Shown here: positions 24,891 to 34,444 of the stretch, piece by piece
How positions within the stretch are numbered: position 1 is the first letter of the stretch
How the letters are laid out: each line of letters begins with the position of its first letter
Assembly: GCF_022549355.1 (NCBI RefSeq)
Contig: NZ_JAKZGL010000003.1
Coordinates: 62,001 to 126,000 of the forward strand
DNA: 64,000 nt
Source of the DNA: Acinetobacter sp. NIPH 2699
GTDB taxonomy: Bacteria; Pseudomonadota; Gammaproteobacteria; Pseudomonadales; Moraxellaceae
Direction of reading: 5' to 3'
Program-made: the position numbers and the translations under genes
Notes under the pieces: generated by a model
What the model was told of the DNA's origin: nothing
The model's input: the letters and a program-made list of their open reading frames with translations, nothing else
Databases searched by the model: none

Positions 24891-25481
24891 ATGCAAATTA
24901 TCTATTTACATGGTTTTCGTAGTGGCCCCATGTCAAAAAAGGGGCAACAATTGAGACAATACTGTGCAAGTTACGATCATATTCAAGTACATTTGCCAGA
25001 TTTGAACCAGTCTCCTGAGCAAGTCCTTCAGCAGGTTTCTCAGCTCATTGAAACTCAACCACGTGAACAAGTGGTTTTGGTCGGAAGTAGTCTGGGTGGG
25101 TTTTATGCGACGTATTTTGTCGCCAAGTATGCTTGTCCTGCTGTATTGATCAATCCGGCTATGCAACCATGGCAGCTATTTCAAACGTTATTCGGTATTG
25201 ATCAAATCCCCCTCAAAATCACCGAGTCATGGACACTCAATGCTGAACACTTGCAACAATTACAATCCATTGCTGAAGTAGAGCTAAAAAATGCCGACAA
25301 AATTTTAGTGCTATTGCAACAAGGCGATGAAGTCTTGGATTATCATCAGGCACAACGTTATTATAGTGCAGCACAACCATCCGCTTTGATTTTCACTGAT
25401 ACTGGTGGCAGTCATGCAATGGATGATTTTGAAGAAAGATTAGCGTTAGTAATCGAATTTCTATCGGCAGCGATTCAATAA
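24891..25481 (+). CDS. yqiA: YqiA/YcfP-family alpha/beta-fold hydrolase
   Basis: A 196-residue esterase-like protein. It opens MQIIYLHGFRSGPMSKKGQ and has VVLVGSSLGGFYATYFVAKY, with the GSSLG nucleophile elbow, then VLINPAMQPW and GGSHAMDDFEE near the end with the catalytic His. E. coli yqiA lies directly upstream of parE, as here (14-base gap to the parE GTG), which supports the name. The ATG at 24891 was chosen over a GTG at 24873, because homologues begin at the first beta strand. Confidence 0.87.
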   Translation: MQIIYLHGFRSGPMSKKGQQLRQYCASYDHIQVHLPDLNQSPEQVLQQVSQLIETQPREQVVLVGSSLGGFYATYFVAKYACPAVLINPAMQPWQLFQTLFGIDQIPLKITESWTLNAEHLQQLQSIAEVELKNADKILVLLQQGDEVLDYHQAQRYYSAAQPSALIFTDTGGSHAMDDFEERLALVIEFLSAAIQ

Positions 25482-25495
25482 GGAAGTCAGACCAA

Positions 25496-27379
25496 GTGAC
25501 ACAATACACCGCACAATCTCTTGAAGTTCTTTCTGGTTTAGATCCTGTTCGTCGTCGTCCAGGCATGTATACCGACACCACACGGCCTAACCATTTGGCA
25601 CAAGAGGTGATTGATAATGCTGTCGATGAAGCACTTGCAGGACATGCCAATCAAGTTTATGTCACGGTTTATGAAGATGGGTCGCTGTCTGTCGAGGATA
25701 ATGGACGGGGTATGCCTGTCGATATTCATCCCGAATATGGTCAAAGTGGTATTGAAATTATTTTAACCAAGCTACACGCAGGCGGTAAGTTCAGCACAGA
25801 TAACTATCAATTTTCAGGTGGTTTACACGGTGTTGGGATTTCAGTGGTAAATGCCTTGTCAACACGCGTTGAGGTTGCGGTACAACGCCATGGAAATTTG
25901 TATCAAATGGCGTTTGAGCAGGGCGAGCCTGTGGCGCCATTATCTGTATTAGAGGGCAAGGTTGCAAAACGTGCCACAGGAACCACCGTTCGTTTCTGGC
26001 CTGAAGCAAAATATTTTGATAGTCCGAAGTTTGCATTAAAAGCGTTAAAACATAATTTAAAAGCCAAGGCTGTTTTAGCGGCAGGCTTAAAAATCATTTA
26101 CGACGATAAAATTAATAACGAACGTATTGAATGGCAGTTTGAAAATGGCTTAGTCGATTATTTGATGGATGAATTGCAAGATCGTGAGATTTTGCCTGAG
26201 CCTGCATTTGTGAGTAGTGGAAAAGCAGATCGTGCAGCATGTGAGTTGGCGATTTGTTGGAATGTAGATGGTGGCGAACAAATTCAAGAAAGTTATGTCA
26301 ACTTGATTCCAACTGCGCAAGGTGGAACACATGTTAATGGTTTGCGTTCGGGTGTGACCGAGGCATTGCGTGAGTTCTGTGAGTTACGCAATTTATTGCC
26401 ACGCAATGTAAAACTCTCTGCCGAAGATGTTTGGGATGGGGTGAATTTCATTTTATCGTTGAAATTCCAAGAACCACAATTTTCAGGACAGACCAAGGAA
26501 CGTTTATCCAGCCGTGAAGCTTCTAATATCGTTTTGAATATTGCCAAAGATGCATTTTCGTTATGGCTCAATCAACATGCTGAGATTGCAACGCAATTGG
26601 CAGAGATGGCGATTGCGAAAGCTGGACGTCGTTTAAAAGCAGCAAAAAAGGTTGAGCGTAAGAAGATTGTTGCAGGTCCTGCATTGCCGGGGAAATTAGC
26701 AGATTGTGTTGGGTTGACCCGTGAAGATAGTGAACTGTTTATTGTCGAAGGGGATTCTGCTGGTGGAAGTGCCAAGCAAGCGCGGGATAAAAACTTTCAG
26801 GCGATTATGCCGATTCGAGGAAAAATCTTAAATACTTGGGAAGTGTCTTCGGATGAGGTGTTAGCCTCGCAAGAAGTGCATGATATTGCCATAGCGATTG
26901 GGGTTGATCCGGGTAGCGATGATCTGTCAGAACTGCGCTATGGCAAAGTTTGTATTTTGGCCGATGCAGACTCGGATGGTTTACATATTGCGACCTTATT
27001 GTGTGCATTATTTGTGAAACATTTTCCAACTTTGGTGGAAGAGGGTCATTTGTTTGTTGCGATGCCACCTTTATATCGTATTGATATTGGAAAAGATGTG
27101 CATTATGCCCTCGATGATGAGGAGCTTGAAGCGATCTTAAATAAGGTCAAGGGCAATAAAAATCCACAAATTACCCGATTTAAAGGGTTGGGTGAGATGA
27201 ATGCCAGCCAGCTTCGTGAAACCACCATGGATCCTGATACGCGTCGTTTAGTACAGTTAGATTTGGATGATGCTCATTTCACTGCAAGTTTGTTGGATAA
27301 ATTGCTGGCGAAAAAACGTTCAGCCGATCGTAAACATTGGTTAGAGCAAAAGGGCAACTTAGCGGATATTGTAGTTTAA
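25496..27379 (+). CDS. parE: DNA topoisomerase IV subunit B
   Basis: A 627-residue GHKL ATPase subunit of topoisomerase IV, which unlinks daughter chromosomes. Landmarks: SGLDPVRRRPGMYTDT, EVIDNAVDEALAGHA (ATP-site Asn), VEDNGRGMPVDIHPEYG, GGLHGVGISVVNALS, and the TOPRIM part with LFIVEGDSAGGSAKQARDK and LADADSDGLHIATLL. It is ParE rather than GyrB from its length and the lack of the GyrB insertion. It starts with GTG at 25496 after AAGGAAG. parC is not in the window. Confidence 0.95.
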   Translation: MTQYTAQSLEVLSGLDPVRRRPGMYTDTTRPNHLAQEVIDNAVDEALAGHANQVYVTVYEDGSLSVEDNGRGMPVDIHPEYGQSGIEIILTKLHAGGKFSTDNYQFSGGLHGVGISVVNALSTRVEVAVQRHGNLYQMAFEQGEPVAPLSVLEGKVAKRATGTTVRFWPEAKYFDSPKFALKALKHNLKAKAVLAAGLKIIYDDKINNERIEWQFENGLVDYLMDELQDREILPEPAFVSSGKADRAACELAICWNVDGGEQIQESYVNLIPTAQGGTHVNGLRSGVTEALREFCELRNLLPRNVKLSAEDVWDGVNFILSLKFQEPQFSGQTKERLSSREASNIVLNIAKDAFSLWLNQHAEIATQLAEMAIAKAGRRLKAAKKVERKKIVAGPALPGKLADCVGLTREDSELFIVEGDSAGGSAKQARDKNFQAIMPIRGKILNTWEVSSDEVLASQEVHDIAIAIGVDPGSDDLSELRYGKVCILADADSDGLHIATLLCALFVKHFPTLVEEGHLFVAMPPLYRIDIGKDVHYALDDEELEAILNKVKGNKNPQITRFKGLGEMNASQLRETTMDPDTRRLVQLDLDDAHFTASLLDKLLAKKRSADRKHWLEQKGNLADIVV

Positions 27380-27416
27380 GATTTCAGCTCAAATTGAGCA
27401 ATCAGAGATTCATTGA

Positions 27417-27442
27417 GGCCAAGCATTATGCTTGGCTTTTTA
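27417..27442 (+). terminator. Intrinsic terminator after parE
   Basis: GCCAAGC and GCTTGGC pair around ATTAT, followed by TTTTT. Confidence 0.85.
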
Positions 27443-27567
27443 TATACAGCATAAAAATGCATCATTTTAGGTCGCAGCGTATTTTTTGTATGCAATGTTG
27501 TATACAAGATGGAAGTTTTATTGAGCTGTATAATAAAAAATATATAAAAAACAAATAATTGTTGTGT

Positions 27568-27583
27568 TGGCATAAAAATTGAA
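27568..27583 (+). promoter_or_regulatory. Candidate sigma-54 promoter of the urt operon
   Basis: TGGCAT, five A residues, then TTGAA: the -24/-12 layout of sigma-54 promoters, with one mismatch in the -12 element (TTGAA for TTGCA). It lies about 48 bases before urtA. Urea transport genes are commonly under nitrogen control through NtrC. An inverted repeat TTGTAT-10-ATACAA at 27486-27507 may be an upstream regulator site. Confidence 0.5.
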
Positions 27584-27630
27584 TAACTCCACTCAGTCAA
27601 TATCACAAGACCAAAATGTGGAGAAAAAAG

Positions 27631-28908
27631 ATGCAACAAAAATTAATGCCGATTTCTATGCTTATGGCTGCCATGATGGGGATGGGTTTGGTTGGCTGTT
27701 CAAAGCCAGCGGAAAAAACAGAACAAACCAAAACTGAAACCAAAGCCGCACCTGCCGATGGTGAAACCATTAAAGTCGGTATTTTGCATTCACTCTCAGG
27801 CACGATGGCGATTTCTGAAACTTCGCTGAAAGATACGGCATTGATGACCATTAATGAAATCAATGCCAATGGTGGGGTATTGGGTAAAAAGTTAGAACCT
27901 GTGGTGGTTGATCCTGCATCAGATTGGCCGTTGTTCGCTGAACGTGCTCGTCAGTTGATTACCCAAGACAAGGTTGCTGTGATTTTTGGAAGCTGGACCT
28001 CAGTATCACGTAAGTCGGTTCTCCCTGTGGTGGAAGAATTGAATGGTTTAATGTTCTACCCTGTGCAATATGAAGGGCAGGAACAATCTAAGAATATTTT
28101 TTATACGGGTGCAGCACCGAACCAGCAAGCCATTCCTGCGGTGGAATATTTAATGAGTGATGAGGGCGGTAAGGCTGAACGCTTTGTCTTACTCGGTACG
28201 GACTATGTCTACCCACGTACCACCAATAAAATTCTACGTGCGTTCTTGAAGTCGAAAGGTATTGCTGATGCAGACATCATGGAAGAGTACACTCCATTTG
28301 GTCACAGCAATTATCAAACCATTGTTTCCAATATTAAACGATTCTCGGCAGGTAAAAAAACGGCTGTGATCTCTACCATTAATGGTGATTCAAACGTTCC
28401 GTTCTATCGGGAGTTGGGCAACCAAGGCATCAAGGCATCCGATCTTCCTGTGATGGCTTTCTCTGTGGGTGAGGAAGAATTGCGTGGGATTGACACCAAA
28501 CCATTGGTGGGGCATTTGGCGGCTTGGAATTATTTCATGTCGGTGAAAAATCCGAAAAATACTGAATTCGTAAATAAATTCAAACAATTCGCTGTGGAAT
28601 ATAAATTGCCAAATGCGGATAAAGTCGTGACCAATGATCCAATGGAAGCCACTTATGTGGGCATCAATATGTGGAAACAAGCCGTTGAAAAAGCGGGTTC
28701 TACCGACGTAGATAAAGTCCGCGAGGCCATGGCAGGTCAGACCTTTGCAGCACCATCGGGCTATACCTTAAAAATGGATGCCAGTAATCACCATTTACAT
28801 AAACCCGTCATGATTGGCGAAATTCGTGCCGATGGACAATTTGATGTGGTCTATAAAACGCCTGAAACCATCCAAGCTGAGCCTTGGAGTCCGTATATCC
28901 CGAAATAA
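27631..28908 (+). CDS. urtA: Urea ABC transporter substrate-binding protein
   Basis: A 425-residue periplasmic lipoprotein. Start at the ATG at 27631, with GGAG eight bases upstream; the frame is open five codons further. The signal peptide ends GMGLVGC (lipobox), then a linker rich in Lys, Thr and Glu. The mature domain starts TIKVGILHSLSGTMAISETSL, a Leu/Ile/Val-binding-protein fold of the branched-chain amino acid/urea group, and VIFGSWTSVSRKSVLPVVEE with YPVQYEGQEQSKNIFYTGAAPNQQ is characteristic of UrtA. It captures urea for uptake by UrtBCDE. Confidence 0.93.
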   Translation: MQQKLMPISMLMAAMMGMGLVGCSKPAEKTEQTKTETKAAPADGETIKVGILHSLSGTMAISETSLKDTALMTINEINANGGVLGKKLEPVVVDPASDWPLFAERARQLITQDKVAVIFGSWTSVSRKSVLPVVEELNGLMFYPVQYEGQEQSKNIFYTGAAPNQQAIPAVEYLMSDEGGKAERFVLLGTDYVYPRTTNKILRAFLKSKGIADADIMEEYTPFGHSNYQTIVSNIKRFSAGKKTAVISTINGDSNVPFYRELGNQGIKASDLPVMAFSVGEEELRGIDTKPLVGHLAAWNYFMSVKNPKNTEFVNKFKQFAVEYKLPNADKVVTNDPMEATYVGINMWKQAVEKAGSTDVDKVREAMAGQTFAAPSGYTLKMDASNHHLHKPVMIGEIRADGQFDVVYKTPETIQAEPWSPYIPK

Positions 28909-28918
28909 TCATTTTTTA

Positions 28919-28947
28919 GAGCCTGCTGTCTTCGACAGTAGGCCTTT
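28919..28947 (+). terminator. Hairpin between urtA and urtB
   Basis: GCCTGCTGTC and GACAGTAGGC pair around TTC, followed by CTTTTC. It probably stops part of the transcripts, so the binding protein is made in excess over the membrane parts. Confidence 0.65.
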
Positions 28948-28997
28948 TCATTTTTTGCTTCAATCATCTAACTCGAGATTTAATCAAGGGGGGTCAT

Positions 28998-30632
28998 ATG
29001 GCGAAACACTATGTTTTAGCAATGCTCTGCGTCATGGCACAGTTTTTTTGCGGCGTTGCTTGGGCAGAGCAAAATACGTCGGCAACAGTAGCTCCGATCG
29101 TAACACCTACCACTGCTCAAGATGCTATTCAACGCTTTGTAAAAGCAGATTTTGCCACACGTCGCGCCATGTTAAATCAGTGGCCAGCCAGTATTGAGCA
29201 GCTTGATCAGTTAGTTGCGTATATTGACCAAAATGAGTTGTATACCGATGGTGCAGGACAGACTTACATTCTACAAAATGATGAGACTTTACTGAGTTAC
29301 CCTGCCAAACAGGTATTGGAAGATTGGCCTGCCGATTTATCTCAAGTTACTTTGGTCAATACTTTACGCAAGGCGCTCAATTTTGGGCAAGCAAAAGTCA
29401 AACTCGATTCTGAAGATGCGTCACAACGCTTGGTTGCGGTTGATATTCTGGAAAATAATCTGGCTGAAATTGATTTGAGCATGGTCAAACAACTGTATTT
29501 GGCTGAACAGAATAATAAAGTGAAAGCCAGATTAGCGCAGTTAAAAGCACGATTAGAGTTTAATGATCCTGACGTGTTTGTACAAATTGCAGCGGTCAGT
29601 GTATTGGCTGCATCGAATCGTCCTGATGTATTGGCTTCGATTGAACAACGTCTAACACAACCTATCAATAATCAAGAATTGCATATTGCTTTGGTTGATG
29701 CCAAGAGCAAGATTAAAACACGCATTCAGGCCAGTGAGTGGTCAGGGCATGTATTTTCAGGGTTGAGTACCGCCAGCATTTTACTGCTCGCGGCATTAGG
29801 ATTGGCAATTACTTATGGTCTGCTCGGTGTGATTAATATGGCACATGGTGAGCTGATCATGATCGGCGCTTATACCACCTATGTGGTGCAAAGTTTCTTT
29901 AAAACCCATTTTGTGGGTTTAGTCGATTGGTATTTATTGGCAGCGATCCCTGCTGCTTTTGTGGTCAGTGCCTTAATCGGTATGTTGATTGAACGTACTG
30001 TGATTCGTCCTTTGTATGGTCGTCAACTTGAAACGTTGCTGGCGACTTTTGGTGTGAGTTTGATCTTGATGCAACTGGTTCGCATGATCTTTGGGGCACA
30101 AAATGTTGAAGTCTCTAATGTCGCATGGCTGAGTGGTGGTATTGCACTGACGCCCAGTTTGATGCTGCCGTATAACCGTATCGCGATTATCGCATTTACC
30201 ATTGCAGTCTTGCTGCTTCTGGTTTTCTTACTTAATAAAACCCGTTTTGGTTTGTTCGTGCGTGCCGTGACGCAAAACCGTCAAATGGCGCGTGCCGTGG
30301 GTATTCGTTCAGCTCGTATTGACATGATGGCATTTGGTCTGGGTTCTGGTTTGGCTGGACTTGCAGGTTGCGCATTGGCACAAGTCGGCAATGTTGGACC
30401 TGATCTTGGACAAAACTACATTATTGATGCCTTCCTTGTGGTGGTGGTGGGTGGTGTTGGACAAGTGTGGGGCGCTGTCTTGGCGGCACTGGGTCTAGGT
30501 ATCAGCGGTACGATGCTGGAAATTGGCATGGGTGCTGTATTGGCAAAAATTATTCTACTGGTACTTGTGATTTTGTTTATCCAAAAACGTCCACAAGGTT
30601 TATTTGCCATCAAAGGCCGTTTTGTGGAGTAA
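28998..30632 (+). CDS. urtB: Urea ABC transporter permease UrtB
   Basis: A 544-residue permease. After a signal-like N-terminus comes a helical periplasmic region of about 230 residues (normal for UrtB and absent from LivH), then a LivH-type membrane domain with about eight segments: ALGLAITYGLLGVINMAHGELIMIGAY, GMLIERTVIRPLYGRQLETLLATFGVSL, and AVGIRSARIDMMAFGLGSGLAGLAG. GGGGTCAT precedes the ATG. Second gene of urtABCDE. Confidence 0.94.
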   Translation: MAKHYVLAMLCVMAQFFCGVAWAEQNTSATVAPIVTPTTAQDAIQRFVKADFATRRAMLNQWPASIEQLDQLVAYIDQNELYTDGAGQTYILQNDETLLSYPAKQVLEDWPADLSQVTLVNTLRKALNFGQAKVKLDSEDASQRLVAVDILENNLAEIDLSMVKQLYLAEQNNKVKARLAQLKARLEFNDPDVFVQIAAVSVLAASNRPDVLASIEQRLTQPINNQELHIALVDAKSKIKTRIQASEWSGHVFSGLSTASILLLAALGLAITYGLLGVINMAHGELIMIGAYTTYVVQSFFKTHFVGLVDWYLLAAIPAAFVVSALIGMLIERTVIRPLYGRQLETLLATFGVSLILMQLVRMIFGAQNVEVSNVAWLSGGIALTPSLMLPYNRIAIIAFTIAVLLLLVFLLNKTRFGLFVRAVTQNRQMARAVGIRSARIDMMAFGLGSGLAGLAGCALAQVGNVGPDLGQNYIIDAFLVVVVGGVGQVWGAVLAALGLGISGTMLEIGMGAVLAKIILLVLVILFIQKRPQGLFAIKGRFVE

Positions 30633-30636
30633 GCCA

Positions 30637-31707
30637 ATGAAAATCACTTCTTTATTTGCAGATAAACCCTATAGCGCAGTCGCTATTGGCTTATGTTTTG
30701 GCATCTTATTGACGCTACCTTGGTTGCATCTATTGCCATCAGATTCTGCATTTTACCTATCTGCTTATTGGATTACCTTGATTGGTAAGATTATGTGTTT
30801 GGCTTTGGTGGCATTGGCACTGGATTTGGTATGGGGTTATGCAGGTATTTTAAGCTTGGGGCATGGTCTGTACTTTGCGTTGGGGGGGTATGCCTTTGGT
30901 ATGTATCTTATGCGTCAATCGGCAGGAGATGGTCTGCCTGATTTCATGCGCTTCCTCAGTTGGACAGAATTACCGTGGTATTGGGCAGGAACCGACTATT
31001 TTATCTGGGCAATGGCCTTGGTGATCCTGATCCCAGGTCTTGTGGCCTTTATTTTTGGTTTCTTTGCATTCCGTTCCAAGATCAAAGGCGTGTATTTTTC
31101 GATTATTACCCAAGCCATGACCTTTGCTGCGGCCTTGCTATTTTTCCGCAATGAAACAGGTTTTGGCGGTAACAACGGTTTTACAGGTTTTAAAACACTC
31201 CTTGGTTTTGACATTACTTCTGCACCGATGCGCGCGACGCTTTGTTTTACCACAGCATTGGTGTTGATGTTGTGCTTTCTCGGTTTACGTCAACTGATGA
31301 ACCGTCCTTATGGTCGAGTTCTTGGTGCGATTCGTGACAGTGAAAATCGGTTGCAGTATTTGGGCTATCGAACCTTGTGGTACAAGCTCTCGGCATGGGT
31401 ACTTTCGGCAGTAATTGCAGGCATTGCAGGTGCACTCTATGTACCGCAAGTCGGCATTATTAACCCAAGTGAAATGAATCCTGTCAATTCGATTGAAATG
31501 GCAGTGTGGGTCGCCGCAGGTGGGCGAGGTACCTTGATTGGTCCAATTTTGGGTGCAGGTCTCATCAATGCGGTAAAAACTTATTTTACTGTGGCTGCAC
31601 CTGAAGCATGGTTATTGATCTTAGGCGCATTGTTCATTGTGGTGACTTTGTTCTTACCCAAAGGGGTGATTGGTTTATTTGACCGCTTTAAAAAGGAGCG
31701 CAACTAA
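30637..31707 (+). CDS. urtC: Urea ABC transporter permease UrtC
   Basis: A 356-residue LivM-type permease with about nine membrane segments: LALDLVWGYAGILSLGHGLYFALGGYAFGMYLM near the start, then FRSKIKGVYFSIITQAMTFA, NNGFTGFKTLLGFD, and WVAAGGRGTLIGPILGAGLINAVKTYF near the end. The frame is open eleven codons further upstream, but that part overlaps urtB; the ATG at 30637 begins four bases after the urtB stop. It pairs with UrtB to form the channel. Confidence 0.94.
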   Translation: MKITSLFADKPYSAVAIGLCFGILLTLPWLHLLPSDSAFYLSAYWITLIGKIMCLALVALALDLVWGYAGILSLGHGLYFALGGYAFGMYLMRQSAGDGLPDFMRFLSWTELPWYWAGTDYFIWAMALVILIPGLVAFIFGFFAFRSKIKGVYFSIITQAMTFAAALLFFRNETGFGGNNGFTGFKTLLGFDITSAPMRATLCFTTALVLMLCFLGLRQLMNRPYGRVLGAIRDSENRLQYLGYRTLWYKLSAWVLSAVIAGIAGALYVPQVGIINPSEMNPVNSIEMAVWVAAGGRGTLIGPILGAGLINAVKTYFTVAAPEAWLLILGALFIVVTLFLPKGVIGLFDRFKKERN

Positions 31708-32535
31708 ATGAATGATGTTAGCACCAATTCAGCGCAACATGACGGTCAGCTTGGCGAAGGCTATGGACGTACCAAAACACAGGGTGCAGATTTTAGTCAT
31801 GGTATTGCGCTGTACTTAGAAAATGTCAGTGTTTGGTTTGATTCCTTCCGCGCATTGAATGATTTATCGCTTTATATTGCTGAGGGAGAATTGCGTTGCA
31901 TCATTGGGCCAAATGGAGCGGGAAAAACCACTTTGATGGATGTGATTACGGGAAAAACCAGACCGACCACAGGTACAGCCTTTTTTGGACAGAACTATGA
32001 TTTAGCCAAAATGGGTACAGAACAGATTGCAGAAGCGGGGATTGGACGCAAATTCCAAAAGCCCACTGTATTTGAAAATTTTACTGTGCTGGAAAATTTA
32101 CTGTTAGCTGCACCACGCGATAAGCGGGTGAAGAAAAGTTTGTTTAGTCGTTTAGATCCTGAAGCACAACTGGCATTAGAGGAAACACTGGAGCAAATCC
32201 GTCTTCAAGAATTTATCCATAAGCCAGCAGGTTTATTGTCACATGGACAAAAGCAGTGGCTAGAAATTGGTATGTTGCTGATGCAGCGCCCAAAACTGAT
32301 CTTGCTGGATGAACCTGTAGCTGGCATGACCGATGCAGAAACTGAGCGCACGGCAGAACTGTGTCTGGAACTGAAGAAAAACCATACGTTGGTGGTGGTG
32401 GAACATGACATGAGTTTCATTGACACCATCAGTGAAAAAGTCACAGTGTTGGCGCAAGGAGCGATCTTAGCTGAGGGAACCTTGGCTGAGGTTCAGTCTA
32501 ATGAAGATGTGATTGAAAAGTATTTGGGACGCTAG
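31708..32535 (+). CDS. urtD: Urea ABC transporter ATP-binding protein UrtD
   Basis: A 275-residue LivG-type ATPase. Walker A is GPNGAGKTT near residues 72-80; the signature region is LSHGQKQWLEIGMLLMQ (LSHGQ in place of LSGGQ, usual for UrtD), then Walker B LILLDEPVAGM and the switch His in VVVEHDMSFI. An N-terminal extension of about 30 residues precedes the first beta strand. The ATG directly follows the urtC stop. Confidence 0.94.
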   Translation: MNDVSTNSAQHDGQLGEGYGRTKTQGADFSHGIALYLENVSVWFDSFRALNDLSLYIAEGELRCIIGPNGAGKTTLMDVITGKTRPTTGTAFFGQNYDLAKMGTEQIAEAGIGRKFQKPTVFENFTVLENLLLAAPRDKRVKKSLFSRLDPEAQLALEETLEQIRLQEFIHKPAGLLSHGQKQWLEIGMLLMQRPKLILLDEPVAGMTDAETERTAELCLELKKNHTLVVVEHDMSFIDTISEKVTVLAQGAILAEGTLAEVQSNEDVIEKYLGR

Positions 32536-32545
32536 GGAGACACTG

Positions 32546-33244
32546 ATGTTAGAAGTGAAAGAAATTAACCAGTTCTATGGTGGTAGTCATATTCTGCGTG
32601 ATGTGTCGTTTCAAGCACCTGTCGGTGAGTGTAGCGTGGTGTTGGGGCGCAATGGTGTGGGCAAAACCACCCTATTGAAATGTCTGATGGGGATTCTGCC
32701 GATTAAATCAGGACAAATTCTGTTAGATGGCAAAGATATTGCCAAGATGTCTCCTGAACAACGGGTTCGTGCTGGTTTGGCCTATGTACCACAAGGTCGT
32801 GATATTTTTTCGACCTTAACGGTTGAGGAAAATATCTTGATTGGCATGGCAAAGTTTTCAGGGGCAAAGACCCGAAAAGTGCCCAGTCATTTATATGAGA
32901 TTTTTCCTGTGCTGGATGAGATGAAATATCGTCGTGGTGGAGACTTATCGGGTGGTCAGCAACAGCAATTGGCGATTGCCAGAGCCTTGGCATCTGAACC
33001 TCGGGTCTTGATCTTGGATGAGCCAACCGAAGGCATTCAACCCTCGATTATTAAAGATATTGGTCGAGTGATCCGTAAATTGGCTGATCAAGGTGAAATG
33101 GCAATTGTGTTGGTGGAGCAGTTTTATGATTTTGCTGAGGAGCTTGCCGATAATTATACAGTGATGGCACGTGGGCAGGTGATTGCACAAGGGCGAGGTG
33201 AGGATATGCCTGAGAAGGGGATTCGAGAGTTGGTCGCGATTTGA
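32546..33244 (+). CDS. urtE: Urea ABC transporter ATP-binding protein UrtE
   Basis: A 232-residue LivF-type ATPase: Walker A GRNGVGKTT near 36, AYVPQGRDIFSTLTVEENI, signature LSGGQQQQLAIARAL, Walker B VLILDEPTEGIQPSII, then VLVEQFYDFAEELAD. The PQGR and TEGIQPSI wording is typical of UrtE. The ATG at 32546 follows AGGGAGA; the longer frame from 32513 overlaps urtD and was rejected. Last gene of the operon; no urease genes are near. Confidence 0.94.
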   Translation: MLEVKEINQFYGGSHILRDVSFQAPVGECSVVLGRNGVGKTTLLKCLMGILPIKSGQILLDGKDIAKMSPEQRVRAGLAYVPQGRDIFSTLTVEENILIGMAKFSGAKTRKVPSHLYEIFPVLDEMKYRRGGDLSGGQQQQLAIARALASEPRVLILDEPTEGIQPSIIKDIGRVIRKLADQGEMAIVLVEQFYDFAEELADNYTVMARGQVIAQGRGEDMPEKGIRELVAI

Positions 33245-33246
33245 TG

Positions 33247-33269
33247 AAAGCCTCGAAAGAGGCTTTTTA
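33247..33269 (+). terminator. Intrinsic terminator of the urt operon
   Basis: AAAGCCTC and GAGGCTTT pair around GAAA, followed by T residues. Confidence 0.88.
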
Positions 33270-33379
33270 CTTCGCCTGAGTTCAACTTAAATGTCTCTCT
33301 AACTTATTGATAAATATTTTGGTGGAATCTTATCGAGTTCTCATCCAATTTCAGGATAAGCCACTTCGTCTTGTGCCTC

Positions 33380-33483
33380 GCCAAAGCTTTAATCGCTTTG
33401 GCTTGCTCAGGCTCGACCTACTTTTGTTTTGGCATGAGGAGCGAAGCTCCGCAAGGGCAACCATCTTGCGCAGCTATCGCTGC
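33380..33483. repeat. Hairpin-rich intergenic element
   Basis: The 360-base gap after the urt terminator holds three perfect small hairpins in about 100 bases: GCCAAAGC-7-GCTTTGGC (33380-33402), GGAGC-3-GCTCC (33438-33450) and GCAGC-4-GCTGC (33470-33483). It is more G+C-rich than its surroundings. No credible gene is seen; a + frame over 33307-33516 looks non-coding. It may be a member of an interspersed repeat family of this genus, which I cannot test from one copy. Confidence 0.5.
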
Positions 33484-33629
33484 TCACCGCAAAACTCGTT
33501 GACTACCATCAACTAACTTAACGAATCGCAGAAACAATACTTTATTAACGGAGTCCTGCCTCAAACAGTTGCGGATGACTTTTCTGAGTATCATATTTCA
33601 TCGAGAATTTTATATCGAACTCAGGTTAC

Positions 33630-34370
33630 TTATTTATTCTCAACTTTATAAAACGTACCCCCTGCATAGACATTATGTCCAAAACCACATGATGAGCCAG
33701 CATTGTTCTGTTCGACCTTAATTTTCTGACCATGCTTGGGATCATTTGAAAATTGAAGTTGAATCAAACAATCCTCATAACGATAGTTCGCTTGTTTTGC
33801 AGTGATCGGCATCGTGGTATCGAATGACCCTAGATTTGGACCATAAATCAGCCCTCGAAGTCCGAAATAGTAGCCTTCAAAGTCAATCAGATACCGATTC
33901 TGTTGTTTTTTGACGGTGATGTAGTCCCATTGTCCAAAGCCATTGGCCCGTACATAGCTCCCTTGTAGGTCTTTGGAGATTTGCGGTTTAGGCAGTTGTT
34001 TTAAATTATATTGGCTGGTTTTAGTATCTTTATTACGCAAGAACCAAACGCTTGCCCATTGCGGTTTGCCGAGTTTAGCGTAGCTAAGACCAACATTATT
34101 ATTGGCGATTTCAATGTCTCGATCCGTCATTCGAATGCCACTTTCTTCTGCATTCAGTTGACAGAAATGCGCCCATGCCGCTTGATCTTCAAATTGTTTC
34201 ACAGCTTTTGCGTATTGCTTCTGATCGTAGAACTTTTTGCCCGCTTGGGCATATTGTTTTACTTTGGCACAGCCTTGTTGTAGCTCTTGTTCAAAAGAGG
34301 ATGCAGCGAAACTTGTTGTCGCTGCGAAAATACTGGCAATCGCTACATATACTGGTGATGTTTTCATCAT
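33630..34370 (-). CDS. Hypothetical exported protein with TPR-like N-terminal part
   Basis: A 246-residue protein with a Sec signal peptide (MKTSPVYVAIASIFAATTSFAAS, cleavage after about residue 23). Residues 30-110 are helical and read like one or two TPR units (AGKKFYDQKQYAKAVKQFEDQAAWAHF, then NNVGLSYAKLG). The rest is strand-rich with several Gly and Cys. No family recognised. Two ATG codons in tandem (34370 and 34367) could start it. It is probably periplasmic and appears to be monocistronic. Confidence 0.72.
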   Translation of the reverse strand: MMKTSPVYVAIASIFAATTSFAASSFEQELQQGCAKVKQYAQAGKKFYDQKQYAKAVKQFEDQAAWAHFCQLNAEESGIRMTDRDIEIANNNVGLSYAKLGKPQWASVWFLRNKDTKTSQYNLKQLPKPQISKDLQGSYVRANGFGQWDYITVKKQQNRYLIDFEGYYFGLRGLIYGPNLGSFDTTMPITAKQANYRYEDCLIQLQFSNDPKHGQKIKVEQNNAGSSCGFGHNVYAGGTFYKVENK

Positions 34371-34444
34371 ATTTTGTCTTTATTTAAAAATCTCATTCTT
34401 TTGATTTTAACGAGCAATACATCATGATGGCAGTGATGAAATTG

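Noticed and set aside
33307..33516. A 69-codon + frame after the urt operon
   Set aside because: It coincides with the hairpin cluster and has no ribosome site; the codon pattern follows the inverted repeats.
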